Notes: a model not told the origin generated them from the sequence alone. A stretch of DNA of 64,000 nt from Tichowtungia aerotolerans (GCF_009905215.1 NZ_CP047593.1:744001-808000); one strand, 5' to 3'; positions 44,065 through 54,290 are shown, numbered from the stretch's first letter. Program-made: numbers and translations.

Positions 44065-45951
44065 TTACTGCAGCTCGGAAATCGGAATAACTGCCAACTC
44101 GGCGTTGTTATTGTTTACCCCTTCACCAAAAGCACTGTTCGAGTAACCGATATACAGCATCCCGTCCTTTTCAATCGCGCAGGGATAGGAGAGCTTGCAA
44201 TCCGCTTCGGACCACGGAACGTTGTCCTGAACGCTGTGGCGAACCAAACGAATCTCGCTCAAAGCCGCAGCGCCCGGACGACTGTATGCGATGGACAGCG
44301 GCGTACGGCTGTTTCCTCCGTCCGAACTGATATTTGCAATCAGATAATGCTGGCCGGTACTCAAGATTCCCGTACAGGGCTTACTGGCCGCCATCGGCAT
44401 ATTGGAGGCCTGAAGTTCCGTCCAGCTCCGTCCAAAATCACTGCTCTCAGCCACCAATGCATACGGCGTCTGCCACCACCAGCGGGAAATCATGGTCAGG
44501 TTGGCACCGTCAACAACAACCCCCGATTCGCCCCAAACGGAGCCCACCCCTTCGCCGGCCGGAATGACAATTAAATCCCAATTCATGAAGTCATCACCAT
44601 GACTGATGGCCACGGCCGGCAGGTTCTGACTGAGCGCCGTGCTGCTGGCCGGATAACCGTCAGGCGCGCAGATCCCGGCCATCACCCAGTTGCCGTCATC
44701 CATCTTCTCCGGCTGCTGCATCGGCCAGAATCCGTCCTCGATCACAACCCCTTGATATTCCCACTGGCCTGTTGTCTCATTCAACAGATAGGCTCGCGTA
44801 TGCGTGTTCTCAAAATCATTGGAAAACGCCCCCTGGAATGCCCACAACTGATCGACATATGATAAAAACACGCCATGGCTGATAGACAGAGATCCTTCCC
44901 CGTCTGCAATACTCTTGACGTCACCCCAGGTTTGCCCCCCATCATCACTGATTCGGTAATGGGCAGACTCTCCCTCTGTATTCTCTGCCCCGGTGTTATG
45001 ACCAAACGATGCATACAGCTGGCCTTTGTGCCACGCCAGGCCGACTCCATGAAGCCACTCGTAGCCGTCATTCTGAGGCTCATACGCCTTGATGGCACGA
45101 AACGCCACCCCGTCAACAGGTTTAAGATCTGCCGCTTTCGGAACCGACCACAGACTGACCCGCCCGTTCGTTTCATCCACATCCAGTCCCTCAAACGCAG
45201 TATTAATCCCAACGCCCTGAACCGTCAGGGCCGGGCGAACGGATTCATCAGAAACTTCTGAGGAATGGAAAATCAGCGCATTTTGACTCGCAGCCGTCTC
45301 ATCCGTCACCAGGAGAAATCCGGCATTGTCACCGCCCTGAATCCAGGACGCGATCGCGGCCAATCCTTCGGCAGAGTCGATTGTAAACGTGACGGTATCC
45401 CCAACGGCAACAGAGGCCGTATCAACGGAAACACTGCTCAGCACCGCCGAAATGCCGGCAGATGCCGTATCGTGGCCGACCCCCGGCCCGCCCGTCCACT
45501 CTCGCGAACCCTCAGCCAAAGAACTCCAGCAGGCCGAACCGCTCTGAACCGCAGTATTGGCAGTCCCTTCCACCCAGTCTTTGTTTGCCGTATCAATCAG
45601 CAAAAGCCTGAGCTCCATATTCCCCACATCAGAATGGACCTTGCCGGTACTGGCCACGGTCAGCGTCAATGACGCAGAAGAAACGGACGCAGCATCATTT
45701 ACCGATGCCAAATCAAAGCGCATCAGGGACCGATATCGGTCCGTACTGTTATTCATTCCGGCAATCAGATTTCCGTGAGCCCCCCAGTTCACCGAGGCAT
45801 ACGCATCGGCACTGTACATAAAATTATCGCCCTCCGCATCGAAACTCCGGAAAGACAAAGGTTGATCCGCAGCAAGAAGCTGCACGCTCAGCGCAAGCGC
45901 ATTCACACATCCGGCAATCCAGCACATCATCATTTTTCGCATAACATTCAT
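44065..45951 (-). CDS. Secreted DNRLRE-sialidase-fold protein
   Basis: 628 residues from the ATG at 45951 (a TTG two codons earlier is in frame). A signal peptide ends near L-L-A-A-D. Residues about 30-215 match the DNRLRE beta-sandwich domain (Y-R-S-L-M-R-F-D-L, A-S-L-T-L-T-V-A, G-D-T-V-T-F-T-I). About 220-628 is a sialidase-type propeller with S-D-D-G-G-Q-T-W and S-S-D-F-G-R-S-W Asp boxes and H-G-D-D-F-M-N-W. It is the divergent third paralogue of the sialidase-fold proteins here. DNRLRE domains often accompany polysaccharide-active enzymes. The enzyme activity is inferred. Confidence 0.75.
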   Translation of the reverse strand: MNVMRKMMMCWIAGCVNALALSVQLLAADQPLSFRSFDAEGDNFMYSADAYASVNWGAHGNLIAGMNNSTDRYRSLMRFDLASVNDAASVSSASLTLTVASTGKVHSDVGNMELRLLLIDTANKDWVEGTANTAVQSGSACWSSLAEGSREWTGGPGVGHDTASAGISAVLSSVSVDTASVAVGDTVTFTIDSAEGLAAIASWIQGGDNAGFLLVTDETAASQNALIFHSSEVSDESVRPALTVQGVGINTAFEGLDVDETNGRVSLWSVPKAADLKPVDGVAFRAIKAYEPQNDGYEWLHGVGLAWHKGQLYASFGHNTGAENTEGESAHYRISDDGGQTWGDVKSIADGEGSLSISHGVFLSYVDQLWAFQGAFSNDFENTHTRAYLLNETTGQWEYQGVVIEDGFWPMQQPEKMDDGNWVMAGICAPDGYPASSTALSQNLPAVAISHGDDFMNWDLIVIPAGEGVGSVWGESGVVVDGANLTMISRWWWQTPYALVAESSDFGRSWTELQASNMPMAASKPCTGILSTGQHYLIANISSDGGNSRTPLSIAYSRPGAAALSEIRLVRHSVQDNVPWSEADCKLSYPCAIEKDGMLYIGYSNSAFGEGVNNNNAELAVIPISELQ

Positions 45952-45974
45952 CCCCAACCTTATCTTCTCGACGT

Positions 45975-47060
45975 TTATTCTGCTTCAGCCGTCCCACAGC
46001 AAAGGGACTTATCCGGATCAGACGAAATCAGCTCCGCCGCCCCCGCGCCCTGCAGTTCGACAGCACTTCGGCCTTCCCGTTTTCGCCAACAGGATGCCAG
46101 CATCGAACTGGTAATGGCGCTCCACGGCCCAAAAGTGGCGGCAGCCATGGCCGCCTGAGTACTCTGAAGAATATTGAAAGCCAGTCCCGTGGCCATGCCG
46201 CCATTCTGTATTCCCACCTCAATGGCAACCGTTCGGCAATCCCGCGCACTCATCCGGAAGAACCGCGCGGCCTGATATCCCAGCAAATAACCCAGCGCGT
46301 TATGACACGCCGCCGCGCCGAAGAGAGCCAACCCCACTTTCAGAAGGTCATCGCGCGACAGGGCGATGGTCACGCCAATGATAATGCAGATTGAAAGCAT
46401 GGCCAGCGACGGCAGCACCTTGACCAAAACCTTTGCCAGCCGCGGCAGGTAGCGATGAATCAAAAGCCCGACCACCAGCGGCAGAATAATCATCTTAAAA
46501 ATTGAAACCATCATCGGCAGAAAAGCGATCGGAACGTATGTTCCGGCGAGCAGCTTCATCGCCAACGGAGTCATCAGCGGCGAGATCATCGTGGAACAGG
46601 CCGTCATCGTCACCGACAGCGGCACATTGCCGCGAGCGAGGTACACAATAACATTCGATGCCACCCCGCCGGGACAGGAGCCAATCAGAACCAGCCCGGC
46701 GGCAACGCCGGCCTCCAGTCCGAAAACCCGGGCACAAAGAAAGCCGACGAACGGCATGATGGTAAATTGAAGCCCCATGCCGATAAACACAGCACGGGGC
46801 ATTTTCAAAACCCGCCGGAAATCATCAAAGCTCAACGTCATTCCCATTCCGAAAAGAATGAGCTGGACGAGGGGAACGATCGTTCGCTTCAGCTCAAATC
46901 CGCCCAGCGAAACAAAACAGGCCGGAAATGTAAATGCCGCGGAAGCAAAGGCAAACACCATGAACGTAAACCCGAGACCTTTTAACCTATTCCCCAGGCG
47001 GGCATAGACTGCCAGGCCCGCAAACATGAACATGATTAAACTTCCAAGATAGATATTCAT
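45975..47060 (-). CDS. Bile-acid:sodium symporter (SBF) family transporter
   Basis: 361 residues with about ten membrane helices. It has the SBF marks G-M-G-M-T-L-S-F-D-D-F near 75, G-S-C-P-G-G-V-A-S-N-V-I near 130 and E-V-G-I-Q-N-G-G-M-A near 285, the sodium-site crossover motif. Members move organic acids with Na+. Placed between sialidase-type genes and two 2-keto-acid lyase genes, it likely imports the acidic product (sialic acid or a keto-deoxy acid). It would thus replace the usual NanT, SiaT or TRAP carriers. It ends in a hydrophilic tail rich in Ala/Glu. Confidence 0.85.
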   Translation of the reverse strand: MNIYLGSLIMFMFAGLAVYARLGNRLKGLGFTFMVFAFASAAFTFPACFVSLGGFELKRTIVPLVQLILFGMGMTLSFDDFRRVLKMPRAVFIGMGLQFTIMPFVGFLCARVFGLEAGVAAGLVLIGSCPGGVASNVIVYLARGNVPLSVTMTACSTMISPLMTPLAMKLLAGTYVPIAFLPMMVSIFKMIILPLVVGLLIHRYLPRLAKVLVKVLPSLAMLSICIIIGVTIALSRDDLLKVGLALFGAAACHNALGYLLGYQAARFFRMSARDCRTVAIEVGIQNGGMATGLAFNILQSTQAAMAAATFGPWSAITSSMLASCWRKREGRSAVELQGAGAAELISSDPDKSLCCGTAEAE

Positions 47061-47087
47061 CGTGTCTGCCTTTGTTTTATCTGGTGA

Positions 47088-48002
47088 CTAGATCAGCCCC
47101 AGGCGCACCAAGTGGCTGCGCATAATTTCAATTTCCTCCGGCGTGGCCGGTGCCAGCGGAAGGCGCGGCACACCCACGTTTAATCCACACAGATTCATAG
47201 CCGCCTTCCACAGCGGAATCGGGTTAATCCGTCCGTTGCTTCCAAACGCCTTAAACAGCGGATCCATGTCCATATGGATCTTACGGGCACCATTCACATC
47301 GCCTGCAAGAAACGCATCAATCATCGTCCGCATCATCTTTCCGAGAATGATTGATCCGCCGCTCACCACGCCGGCGGCTCCCTGAGCCAACCCGCAGAGT
47401 ACCATAATATCGTCACCGTTATAGATGGTAAAATCATCCGGGGTCACATGAGTGAAATCGCTCATCTGCGTCGGGTTGATTCCGGCTTCATCCTTGATCG
47501 CCACGATATTGGAATGCGCTTCAGCCAACCGTCCGAGCGTTTCTTTCTCAAGGTTGAACCCCTGGAAGATCGGAATGTTATAAAGCATTATCGGCAGCGA
47601 TGTGGCTTCCGCAATTGCAGAATAATGAAGGAACGCGCCCTCCTGATTCGGCTTGCAATAGCAGGGGCCCAGCACCATGGCGGCATCAAATCCGAGTTTT
47701 TCCGCTTCCTGTGTCAGACGAATAGCCTGACGCGTTTCACTGGAGCAGGCTCCGGCAACCAAAGGAACCCGGCCGGCGGCCGCCTCTTTGACAACACGGA
47801 AAAGCTCCAGCCGCTCCTCCAGACTCATCGCATTGAACTCACCGGACGTTCCGCCGATAATCAGCGAGTCACAATGATTCTGCTCAATCACATAGTTTGT
47901 CAGTTCCGCAGCAGCGGTATAATCCACATCCTGCGAGCCATCCTTGAACGGCGTCGCCAACGGAATGACAATATGCCCAAGTTTTTTACCTAAATTTTCC
48001 AA
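47088..48002 (-). CDS. DapA/NanA-family lyase 1
   Basis: 304 residues, a TIM-barrel class I aldolase of the dihydrodipicolinate-synthase/N-acetylneuraminate-lyase family. It has G-G-T-S-G-E-F (about 50-56), the Tyr in L-Y-N-I-P-I, the Schiff-base Lys in A-I-K-D-E-A-G near 170, and G-V-V-S-G-G. Sequence details look nearer to DHDPS, but the catabolic setting and distance from dapB suggest a sugar-acid lyase giving pyruvate. The next gene upstream encodes a second, different member (54-base gap). Confidence 0.85.
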   Translation of the reverse strand: MENLGKKLGHIVIPLATPFKDGSQDVDYTAAAELTNYVIEQNHCDSLIIGGTSGEFNAMSLEERLELFRVVKEAAAGRVPLVAGACSSETRQAIRLTQEAEKLGFDAAMVLGPCYCKPNQEGAFLHYSAIAEATSLPIMLYNIPIFQGFNLEKETLGRLAEAHSNIVAIKDEAGINPTQMSDFTHVTPDDFTIYNGDDIMVLCGLAQGAAGVVSGGSIILGKMMRTMIDAFLAGDVNGARKIHMDMDPLFKAFGSNGRINPIPLWKAAMNLCGLNVGVPRLPLAPATPEEIEIMRSHLVRLGLI

Positions 48003-48055
48003 TTTCAGGTCCTTTCTTCTTAATCTTCTTCGTATCTATAATTCCCGGCAGTACA

Positions 48056-48961
48056 TCACACCCGCACTTCGGGCAGCTCCTCGGGTAAAAGGTTGGCCTG
48101 CTCCAGCGCATAGCGCAGCTGCGCTGTCACATCCGGCTCCGGCTCCAGAACCGGCTTGCGCGGCAGGCCGCCGGTGCGTCCCAGCAGTTCAAGGAGCTTC
48201 TTCACGCGGCCGGGGAATGCCATTCCGGCACAGCTGACCATCTGCCAGACCGGAACCAGGCGGGAATGAATCTCCAACGCCTCATCAATCCGGCCGGCCT
48301 GGACCGCATCCCACTGCTGAACGCACAGCTCGGGGAACACAGTCAGAATCGCGGAAATCGATCCGGTCGCTTTCAGCAGATAATCAAAAACCAGCATATC
48401 GTCCTGCGCGCCGTACACATTCGTCAGTGCCCCGCAGGTCGACATCATTGCATTAAATCCGTGCATCCCGCCGACGCTCTGCTTAATCCCCATCACATTA
48501 CGGATCTGAGAAATATCCATCATCATCTCAGGAGTGATCGGATTCTGCGCAATCACATTATAGATAATGATTGGAAGATCCGTCGCGCCGGAGAGATCCT
48601 GATAAAACGAATAATTTCCGCGGGCATCAGTGCCATGGTAAAAAGTCGGCGTAACCATCAGCGCATCCGCCCCGGCGGCAACGGCGCGCGTTGCAGCCCG
48701 CACGGCATCCCGCGTGGAGTTGCGGATAATGCCGCAAACCAGCGGGCAGCGGCCGGCGGCTTCGTCTGAAAGAATCTCCAAACCACGCACCAGTTCATCG
48801 TCCAAAAGCAACGCGCCCTCGCCGGTACTGCCGCCCAGACTCAAGCCGTGCACCCCCGCATCGAGCAAAAAACGAACCTCGCTGCGCAACGCAGATTCAT
48901 CGACTTCACCTTCTGCATCAAACGGCGTAACCAACGGCGGAATCACTCCCTGAATACTCAT
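48056..48961 (-). CDS. DapA/NanA-family lyase 2
   Basis: 301 residues of the same aldolase family: G-G-S-T-G-E-G (about 43-49), I-I-Y-N-V-I-A-Q-N-P, Lys in M-G-I-K-Q-S-V-G. It is clearly divergent from its neighbour, so the pair is not a recent duplication. It might split another 2-keto-3-deoxy acid, or one of the two may be a dehydratase-type member. First gene of the 48.9-40.5 kb minus-strand run. The 170-base upstream gap (48962-49131) follows the giant gene and probably holds a promoter and the shared motif at 49007-49020. Confidence 0.83.
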   Translation of the reverse strand: MSIQGVIPPLVTPFDAEGEVDESALRSEVRFLLDAGVHGLSLGGSTGEGALLLDDELVRGLEILSDEAAGRCPLVCGIIRNSTRDAVRAATRAVAAGADALMVTPTFYHGTDARGNYSFYQDLSGATDLPIIIYNVIAQNPITPEMMMDISQIRNVMGIKQSVGGMHGFNAMMSTCGALTNVYGAQDDMLVFDYLLKATGSISAILTVFPELCVQQWDAVQAGRIDEALEIHSRLVPVWQMVSCAGMAFPGRVKKLLELLGRTGGLPRKPVLEPEPDVTAQLRYALEQANLLPEELPEVRV

Positions 48962-49006
48962 AAAACAACCTCCTGCAAAAAAACTCTACTTCACATACTG
49001 TCGATT

Positions 49007-49020
49007 TGATAAATGCGATT
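49007..49020 (+). promoter_or_regulatory. Shared motif TGATAAATGCGATT upstream of lyase 2
   Basis: A 14-mer that matches TGATAAATTCGATT at 58426-58439, upstream of the GRP transporter operon, with one mismatch. Both sit in the same orientation about 50-210 bases before minus-strand operons. TAAATCAC directly follows this copy and also occurs in the operator region at 54.3 kb. Confidence 0.3.
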
Positions 49021-49131
49021 AAATCACACGAAAAAACGCAGTAAAGGTAAATGATAACAGGCAAACCGTTTTGACTTAATCCGCCGATTGAAATAATCGA
49101 TCTAGCATATCGACCGTAAAAAAACGACACA

Positions 49132-52100
49132 TTACTGCCCAACGACGCGGAAAAACTTCAACGCATCGACGAGCCGCACATAAATCACTCGGCCCGCATC
49201 TCCTGCGGAGGAATAACTCAGGTTAGTTACAATAAACCCATGCACGCCGTCATCCGAATGCGGCACACGCCCCCACCCCCCGTACGGCAGATTGGTTGAC
49301 GACTCCACAACATAACGGATCGCGGCATCCGGCATTTGAACAACCAGCCTCACAACATCACCGAAAACAACCGGCCCGCCGACAATTGAAGCCGGACGAA
49401 CCGGCTCCAGGGCCGGGAGATCATTCTTCTCCACAACTAAAACAACAAGATTCACCACGCCATTGGACACAGCAACCGTGCCGGCAAAGCCGACCGGCAA
49501 CTGCCCAACCTGCAACCCGTTATCCGTCAGCGCACCGGCGCAGGAAAAGAGCGTATAAGTTCCCTCCTGCAGACCGCCAAAATCACTCACATTCAATAAT
49601 CCATCCAGAACCAGCGAATCCACAGCAACCGAATCATTGCTGCCCGGCAGGCCGCCGAGCTCAAAATCCAACACCGACGTATCGTTAAGCGCCAAACTGG
49701 AAAGCGTCAGCGTCCCGGCACCTCCGTCCCCCGGGGAAAGCGTCCCGCCACCGGCAACCGCAACCGACCGATCAATCGTTCCGCTTCCGCCCAGAACTGC
49801 CGCACCGCCGACAGACACCGTCGCCGCGCGCGAGTCCAGCACGCCATTGACCAGCAATGTTCCGGAAGAAACCACCGTATTTCCATAGCCATTATTCGCC
49901 CCGAAAAGAACCAGCGCCCCGGCTCCCGACTTTGTCAAGGTCGACGACGCCCCGCCGATATTCCCGTGAATCTCAACTATATTGCTTTCCTCAATCGTCC
50001 AAGCCTGATCATCCCCAAGATATAATGAGCTTTGAATCGTGTTCGTGCCGCCCGACTCAGCCGCCCGCGAACTGATTCCACCCGAACCAATCCCCCAAAC
50101 CGAACTGCCATTGCTTCCGACCTCCCAGCCTGCTCCCAGAAAATCAACCCCGCAAATATTCCTGGAGGCATTGATTGCCGGTTGAAAAGCCACATCCTGA
50201 CTGTTCACAAACTTCGCAAAAGAAGACGTAAACGAACTTACCGGCATCACGCCGGTTTCCCAGTTGGACCCGTTGGTCCAGTCCGTATTATTGCTTCCGT
50301 CCCACGCAACAACATCCCGCAACGTTAAGCGAACGGCCCCGCCGGAAACGGATAGACTCCCCTCAAACCCATAGGGCAGCGCGCCGGAGCGAAGCTCCAA
50401 GCCATTGTCCGTCAGCGCACCGCTGTATGTGATCAGCGTATATGTCCCGGCCGACAGCCCGCCCGAATCGGTCACACGAAGCCGCCCATCAAGAACCAAA
50501 TCCGCCGCACCGATCTGATCACAGCCGCCAGCCGAACCGAGCTCAAAATCCAAAACCGAAGAACTGCCCAAGGTCAGATTGGAAACCGTCAACTCGCCGG
50601 CCCCATTACCTCCCGGAGCCAGGATCCCGCCATTAAACACCTCAACAGACCGATGAACCGTCCCCGTGCCGCCAAAAATCGCCGCATCCCGCACCGAGAC
50701 TCCTGCGGCACGAGAATCGAGCACGCCATCAACCAGCAGCGTTCCTTCAGCCACAACCGTTACTCCATATGAATTCTGCGCACCCGAAAGAATCAATCTT
50801 CCCGGACCGGTTTTCGTTAAGGAAGAAGCCGCCCCACCGACACTGCCGGCGGCGACCAGCGTATTGCCCGCGCTGACAAACCAGTCCTGGCCATCCCCCA
50901 GATGCACCCGGGACTCAACAACATTAAATCCCCCGGACTCACCGTCACTGACGACAACACCTCCGCACCCAATGCCCAGAACCGACGCCCCATTACTGCC
51001 AACCGTCCAACCGGAGCCTGCAAAATGAACTGCATTCACATTTCTGGAGGCATTAATTACCGGCATATTCAAAACCGCAGCACTGCCCTCAAACCTGGCA
51101 AGCGCCGAATAATAATCACTGAAAGGCATCGCGCCGGCGACCCAGTTCTGCCCATACGTCCAGTCTGTATTATTACTGCCATCCCAAACCGCCACGTCCG
51201 GCGCCGCAAACACATTCAGGCAAACCGCGGTACTGACAACTGAGATCTCACCAACAAACCCGTACGGCACATCTCCCATCTCCAGCCCGTTATCACTCAA
51301 TACACCGTCAAACGAAATCAAGGTGTAAGAGCCCGGAGAAATATCCCCCAGCGCCACAATATCCAACACCCCATCCAGCGTCAGGTTTCCCGTCTCAATC
51401 CGATCCACCTCATTTGATGGTCCCACCTCAACCACCAGCCGGGACTCAGCGTCGAGAACCAGCTCGGACACATTCAGCACCCCCGAGCCCTGATCGCCCG
51501 GAGAGACAGTCCCTCCCCCCAAAACACTGACAACACCATCGACCACGCCGGTTCCGCCAAAAACCGAATGGTTACTAACCGATACCGGCGCACAAAATCC
51601 CGCCGGGCTGTTTACCAAAAGCGTCCCGGCGCTCACACAGATTTGGGCAACCGAATTTGACCCGGCGAGAACCAAAGTCCCCTCGCCGGCCTTCTCAAAC
51701 ACCCGGCCGGCGCCACTCATTCGCCCGTCCGCAACAAGCGTATTGCCCGCCGCAACGTCCCACGCCTGATCCGCCCCAAGATAGACAGCCGACTGAATCC
51801 AATTCGTACCCGCCCCGGCACTGACGACCCCTTCGCCGCCGATCCCCCACAGAGAACTCCCATTCCAGCCCACCGTCCAGCCGGAATCGGAAAACTGAAC
51901 CCCGCCGATGCTTCTCGAAGCATTGATTGCCGGCATATTCGGAACCACCGAAGCATTACCGAACCGGGCGACTTCCGTATTGAAATCATTCACAGGCATC
52001 ACGCCGGAATCCCAGTTGGCTCCATAGGTCCAATCCGAATTATTACTCCCATCCCAGACAACCGGCCCCGTCACAGCAAGGCTAACAACACCGGCCGAGA

Positions 52101-54120
52101 CGGAAACACTGCCCTTAAAACCGCTCGGCATGCCACGAACCTGCAGCCCATTGTCCGTTACCGCTCCGCTGCAGACAAATAACGTGTACCCCCCCTCTTC
52201 CAAAGCATCGGCATCTGAAACATCCAACAACCCGTCTAAAACCAAATCCCCAACCACAACCCGGTCACTGCTCCCCGACAGCCCATCCAACTGAAACCGA
52301 AGCACCGAATTGCTGCTCAATGCAAGCCCGGACATCGAAAGCGCTCCCGGCCCGCCGTCGCCGGGCTCCAGAACCCCGCCATCGGAAACCGAAACCGGCG
52401 CACCGATCGTTCCATTCCCAGACAACACAGCCCCTTCACAAACAGAAACGGGTGCACTGAAACCGGCGGAACTGTTAACCGCCAAAGTCCCGTTCGAAAC
52501 AACAACCCCCGCCATCGCATTGGTTCGCCCTGCCAGCACCAGCTTTCCGCCACCGGCCTTGCACAACGTCCGCGCGCCTGTAACTGAACCATTGGTCACA
52601 ACCAGTGTATTTCCTGCGCTGACTGTCCAGCACTGGTCGGATGCCAGAAATAGATTCGGGTGAATCGCATTCACTCCCAACGCCCCTTCCGCAGCAAAAG
52701 TGATACCGGCGGAACCAATCCCCCACGTGGACGTTCCGTTACTGCCAACCGTCCAGCCGCCACTGTCAAAATCAACCCCATGAATATTTCTCGATGCATT
52801 AATCGTCGGCATATACAAAACCGCCGCACTGTCAACAAACTCGGCAATATCGGTTGTAAAATCAGTAACCGGCATCGATCCGCACTCCCAGTTCTGGCCG
52901 TTGGTCCAATCCGAACTGACACTGCCATCCCACGTTACCGCAGCAAACAGCTGATCGGTCGCCGGAGCCACCCATTCAATAGAACCGGAGGTATTCAGCG
53001 CAGAGATCGGAATAATCGCCAGCTCGCAATCTTCCTTCCCCAGCGCATAAATCACATACAGATTTCCGTTGTACTCATACGCATACGGATAGTGCCACCC
53101 CGGCGTCTTATACAAACCTTCAAGCAATGGCTGCGGAGTTCTGCCCCTCCGAACAGTCCACATGCGGCAAAAGCTTTGCGTCGCGGGCTGACCAACCGCA
53201 ATGACCAAAGTGTCGCGATCATTCCCGCCCCCATCGCTGACATTCGCAATCAAATACGGCTGACCATTGCTTAACACTCCCCCAAACGGCTTGGATTGAA
53301 CCATGGAAAAATCGCTGGCCTGAGCCGCACTCCAGCTGCGCCCGTAATTCTGGCTGACCGAAATCCCGGCCGCCCCGGGAAAGCTCGACCGCATCACCGC
53401 GATCAGTTTGTCATCATAAACAAGAATGGTTGTTTCCGAACACTTGTGATTCGGCACAATCGGAACAGGAACCCGATCCCATCTGGTAAAGTCATCTCCA
53501 TGACTGATAAACGCGCAGGCCCAGAACCCGGTATAAACCGCCCCGACAATCCAGTTCCCATTTGCCATCCGGACCGGCGCATCCACCATCCCGCCGCCCG
53601 CGGCAACAATCCCAAAGGATTCCCACTCGCCCGTCTGTTCATTAAGAAGAAACGCCTCCGTATTCACCTCTCGGGCTCCATCGGGCGCATACTCAAAGCG
53701 CATGCCGAAAAACCAAAGCTGCCCGTTATACGAAATATACGGTCCGTGCGAATGGGCCAATGTCCCCGGCAGCGATGGAACAATGACTTCTTTATCGGAC
53801 CAGGTCAGCCCGCCATCCGTCGACGTTTTTCCACACACGCGCTCCGCATTGCTGTTTTCATCACGCGGCCCATTGGCCCAATTCGCGTACAGGATTCCAT
53901 TATGCTCAACAATGGATGCCCCAAGCAAAAACTGATCCTCTCCCCGCACCGCCTGATGCACCGCGACATAGGTCGCTGAAGATACAGAGGGCACATCGCG
54001 AACATTGTGAGGCAGGTTCGGGCCCGTCCAAAGTTCTGGAACCTGCCCCAACGCCGGCAGGCTGTTCATTATTCCACACCACACCAATAACAGATTCTGC
54101 GCAAACCTTATCGCCACCAT
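49132..54120 (-). CDS. Giant secreted sialidase plus four-repeat beta-strand protein
   Basis: 1662 residues from the ATG at 54120 (signal peptide about 1-26, ending L-G-Q). Residues about 27-390 form a sialidase-type propeller with S-T-D-G-G-L-T-W and S-Q-N-Y-G-R-S-W. Four tandem beta-helix units of about 290 residues follow (near 393-690, 690-978, 978-1273, 1273-1565). Each starts W-D-G-S-x-x-(S/T)-D-W-T and carries the autotransporter-type L-x-K-x-G-x-G-x-L-x-L repeat. The last 90 residues form a tail domain ending K-F-F-R-V-V-G-Q. It is probably a surface-displayed exo-enzyme on a long stalk. No barrel is present, so it is not a classical autotransporter. Confidence 0.85.
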   Translation of the reverse strand: MVAIRFAQNLLLVWCGIMNSLPALGQVPELWTGPNLPHNVRDVPSVSSATYVAVHQAVRGEDQFLLGASIVEHNGILYANWANGPRDENSNAERVCGKTSTDGGLTWSDKEVIVPSLPGTLAHSHGPYISYNGQLWFFGMRFEYAPDGAREVNTEAFLLNEQTGEWESFGIVAAGGGMVDAPVRMANGNWIVGAVYTGFWACAFISHGDDFTRWDRVPVPIVPNHKCSETTILVYDDKLIAVMRSSFPGAAGISVSQNYGRSWSAAQASDFSMVQSKPFGGVLSNGQPYLIANVSDGGGNDRDTLVIAVGQPATQSFCRMWTVRRGRTPQPLLEGLYKTPGWHYPYAYEYNGNLYVIYALGKEDCELAIIPISALNTSGSIEWVAPATDQLFAAVTWDGSVSSDWTNGQNWECGSMPVTDFTTDIAEFVDSAAVLYMPTINASRNIHGVDFDSGGWTVGSNGTSTWGIGSAGITFAAEGALGVNAIHPNLFLASDQCWTVSAGNTLVVTNGSVTGARTLCKAGGGKLVLAGRTNAMAGVVVSNGTLAVNSSAGFSAPVSVCEGAVLSGNGTIGAPVSVSDGGVLEPGDGGPGALSMSGLALSSNSVLRFQLDGLSGSSDRVVVGDLVLDGLLDVSDADALEEGGYTLFVCSGAVTDNGLQVRGMPSGFKGSVSVSAGVVSLAVTGPVVWDGSNNSDWTYGANWDSGVMPVNDFNTEVARFGNASVVPNMPAINASRSIGGVQFSDSGWTVGWNGSSLWGIGGEGVVSAGAGTNWIQSAVYLGADQAWDVAAGNTLVADGRMSGAGRVFEKAGEGTLVLAGSNSVAQICVSAGTLLVNSPAGFCAPVSVSNHSVFGGTGVVDGVVSVLGGGTVSPGDQGSGVLNVSELVLDAESRLVVEVGPSNEVDRIETGNLTLDGVLDIVALGDISPGSYTLISFDGVLSDNGLEMGDVPYGFVGEISVVSTAVCLNVFAAPDVAVWDGSNNTDWTYGQNWVAGAMPFSDYYSALARFEGSAAVLNMPVINASRNVNAVHFAGSGWTVGSNGASVLGIGCGGVVVSDGESGGFNVVESRVHLGDGQDWFVSAGNTLVAAGSVGGAASSLTKTGPGRLILSGAQNSYGVTVVAEGTLLVDGVLDSRAAGVSVRDAAIFGGTGTVHRSVEVFNGGILAPGGNGAGELTVSNLTLGSSSVLDFELGSAGGCDQIGAADLVLDGRLRVTDSGGLSAGTYTLITYSGALTDNGLELRSGALPYGFEGSLSVSGGAVRLTLRDVVAWDGSNNTDWTNGSNWETGVMPVSSFTSSFAKFVNSQDVAFQPAINASRNICGVDFLGAGWEVGSNGSSVWGIGSGGISSRAAESGGTNTIQSSLYLGDDQAWTIEESNIVEIHGNIGGASSTLTKSGAGALVLFGANNGYGNTVVSSGTLLVNGVLDSRAATVSVGGAAVLGGSGTIDRSVAVAGGGTLSPGDGGAGTLTLSSLALNDTSVLDFELGGLPGSNDSVAVDSLVLDGLLNVSDFGGLQEGTYTLFSCAGALTDNGLQVGQLPVGFAGTVAVSNGVVNLVVLVVEKNDLPALEPVRPASIVGGPVVFGDVVRLVVQMPDAAIRYVVESSTNLPYGGWGRVPHSDDGVHGFIVTNLSYSSAGDAGRVIYVRLVDALKFFRVVGQ

Positions 54121-54290
54121 GTGTCTTCCCCCAGTTGAATGAGTCTTCTGAAATCGATGAAACACCATCCATTCGCCCGCCACACCTCAGCATCCGCCTT
54201 CGCATATAAATAACACGCAACCATCCCAAGGAAGCACACCACGAGACACAGTAAAGACAAAACAAAAGCAACCATTGATTAACAACGGAT

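Noticed and set aside
47088-48961. Calling either lyase dapA of lysine synthesis
   Set aside because: Both lie in a catabolic-looking cluster far from dapB and differ from each other; sequence alone cannot choose between DHDPS, NanA and KDG-aldolase functions.
49132-54120. A CRISPR-like or tandem DNA repeat array
   Set aside because: The repeats are about 290-residue protein domains with diverged DNA, not short direct repeats with spacers.
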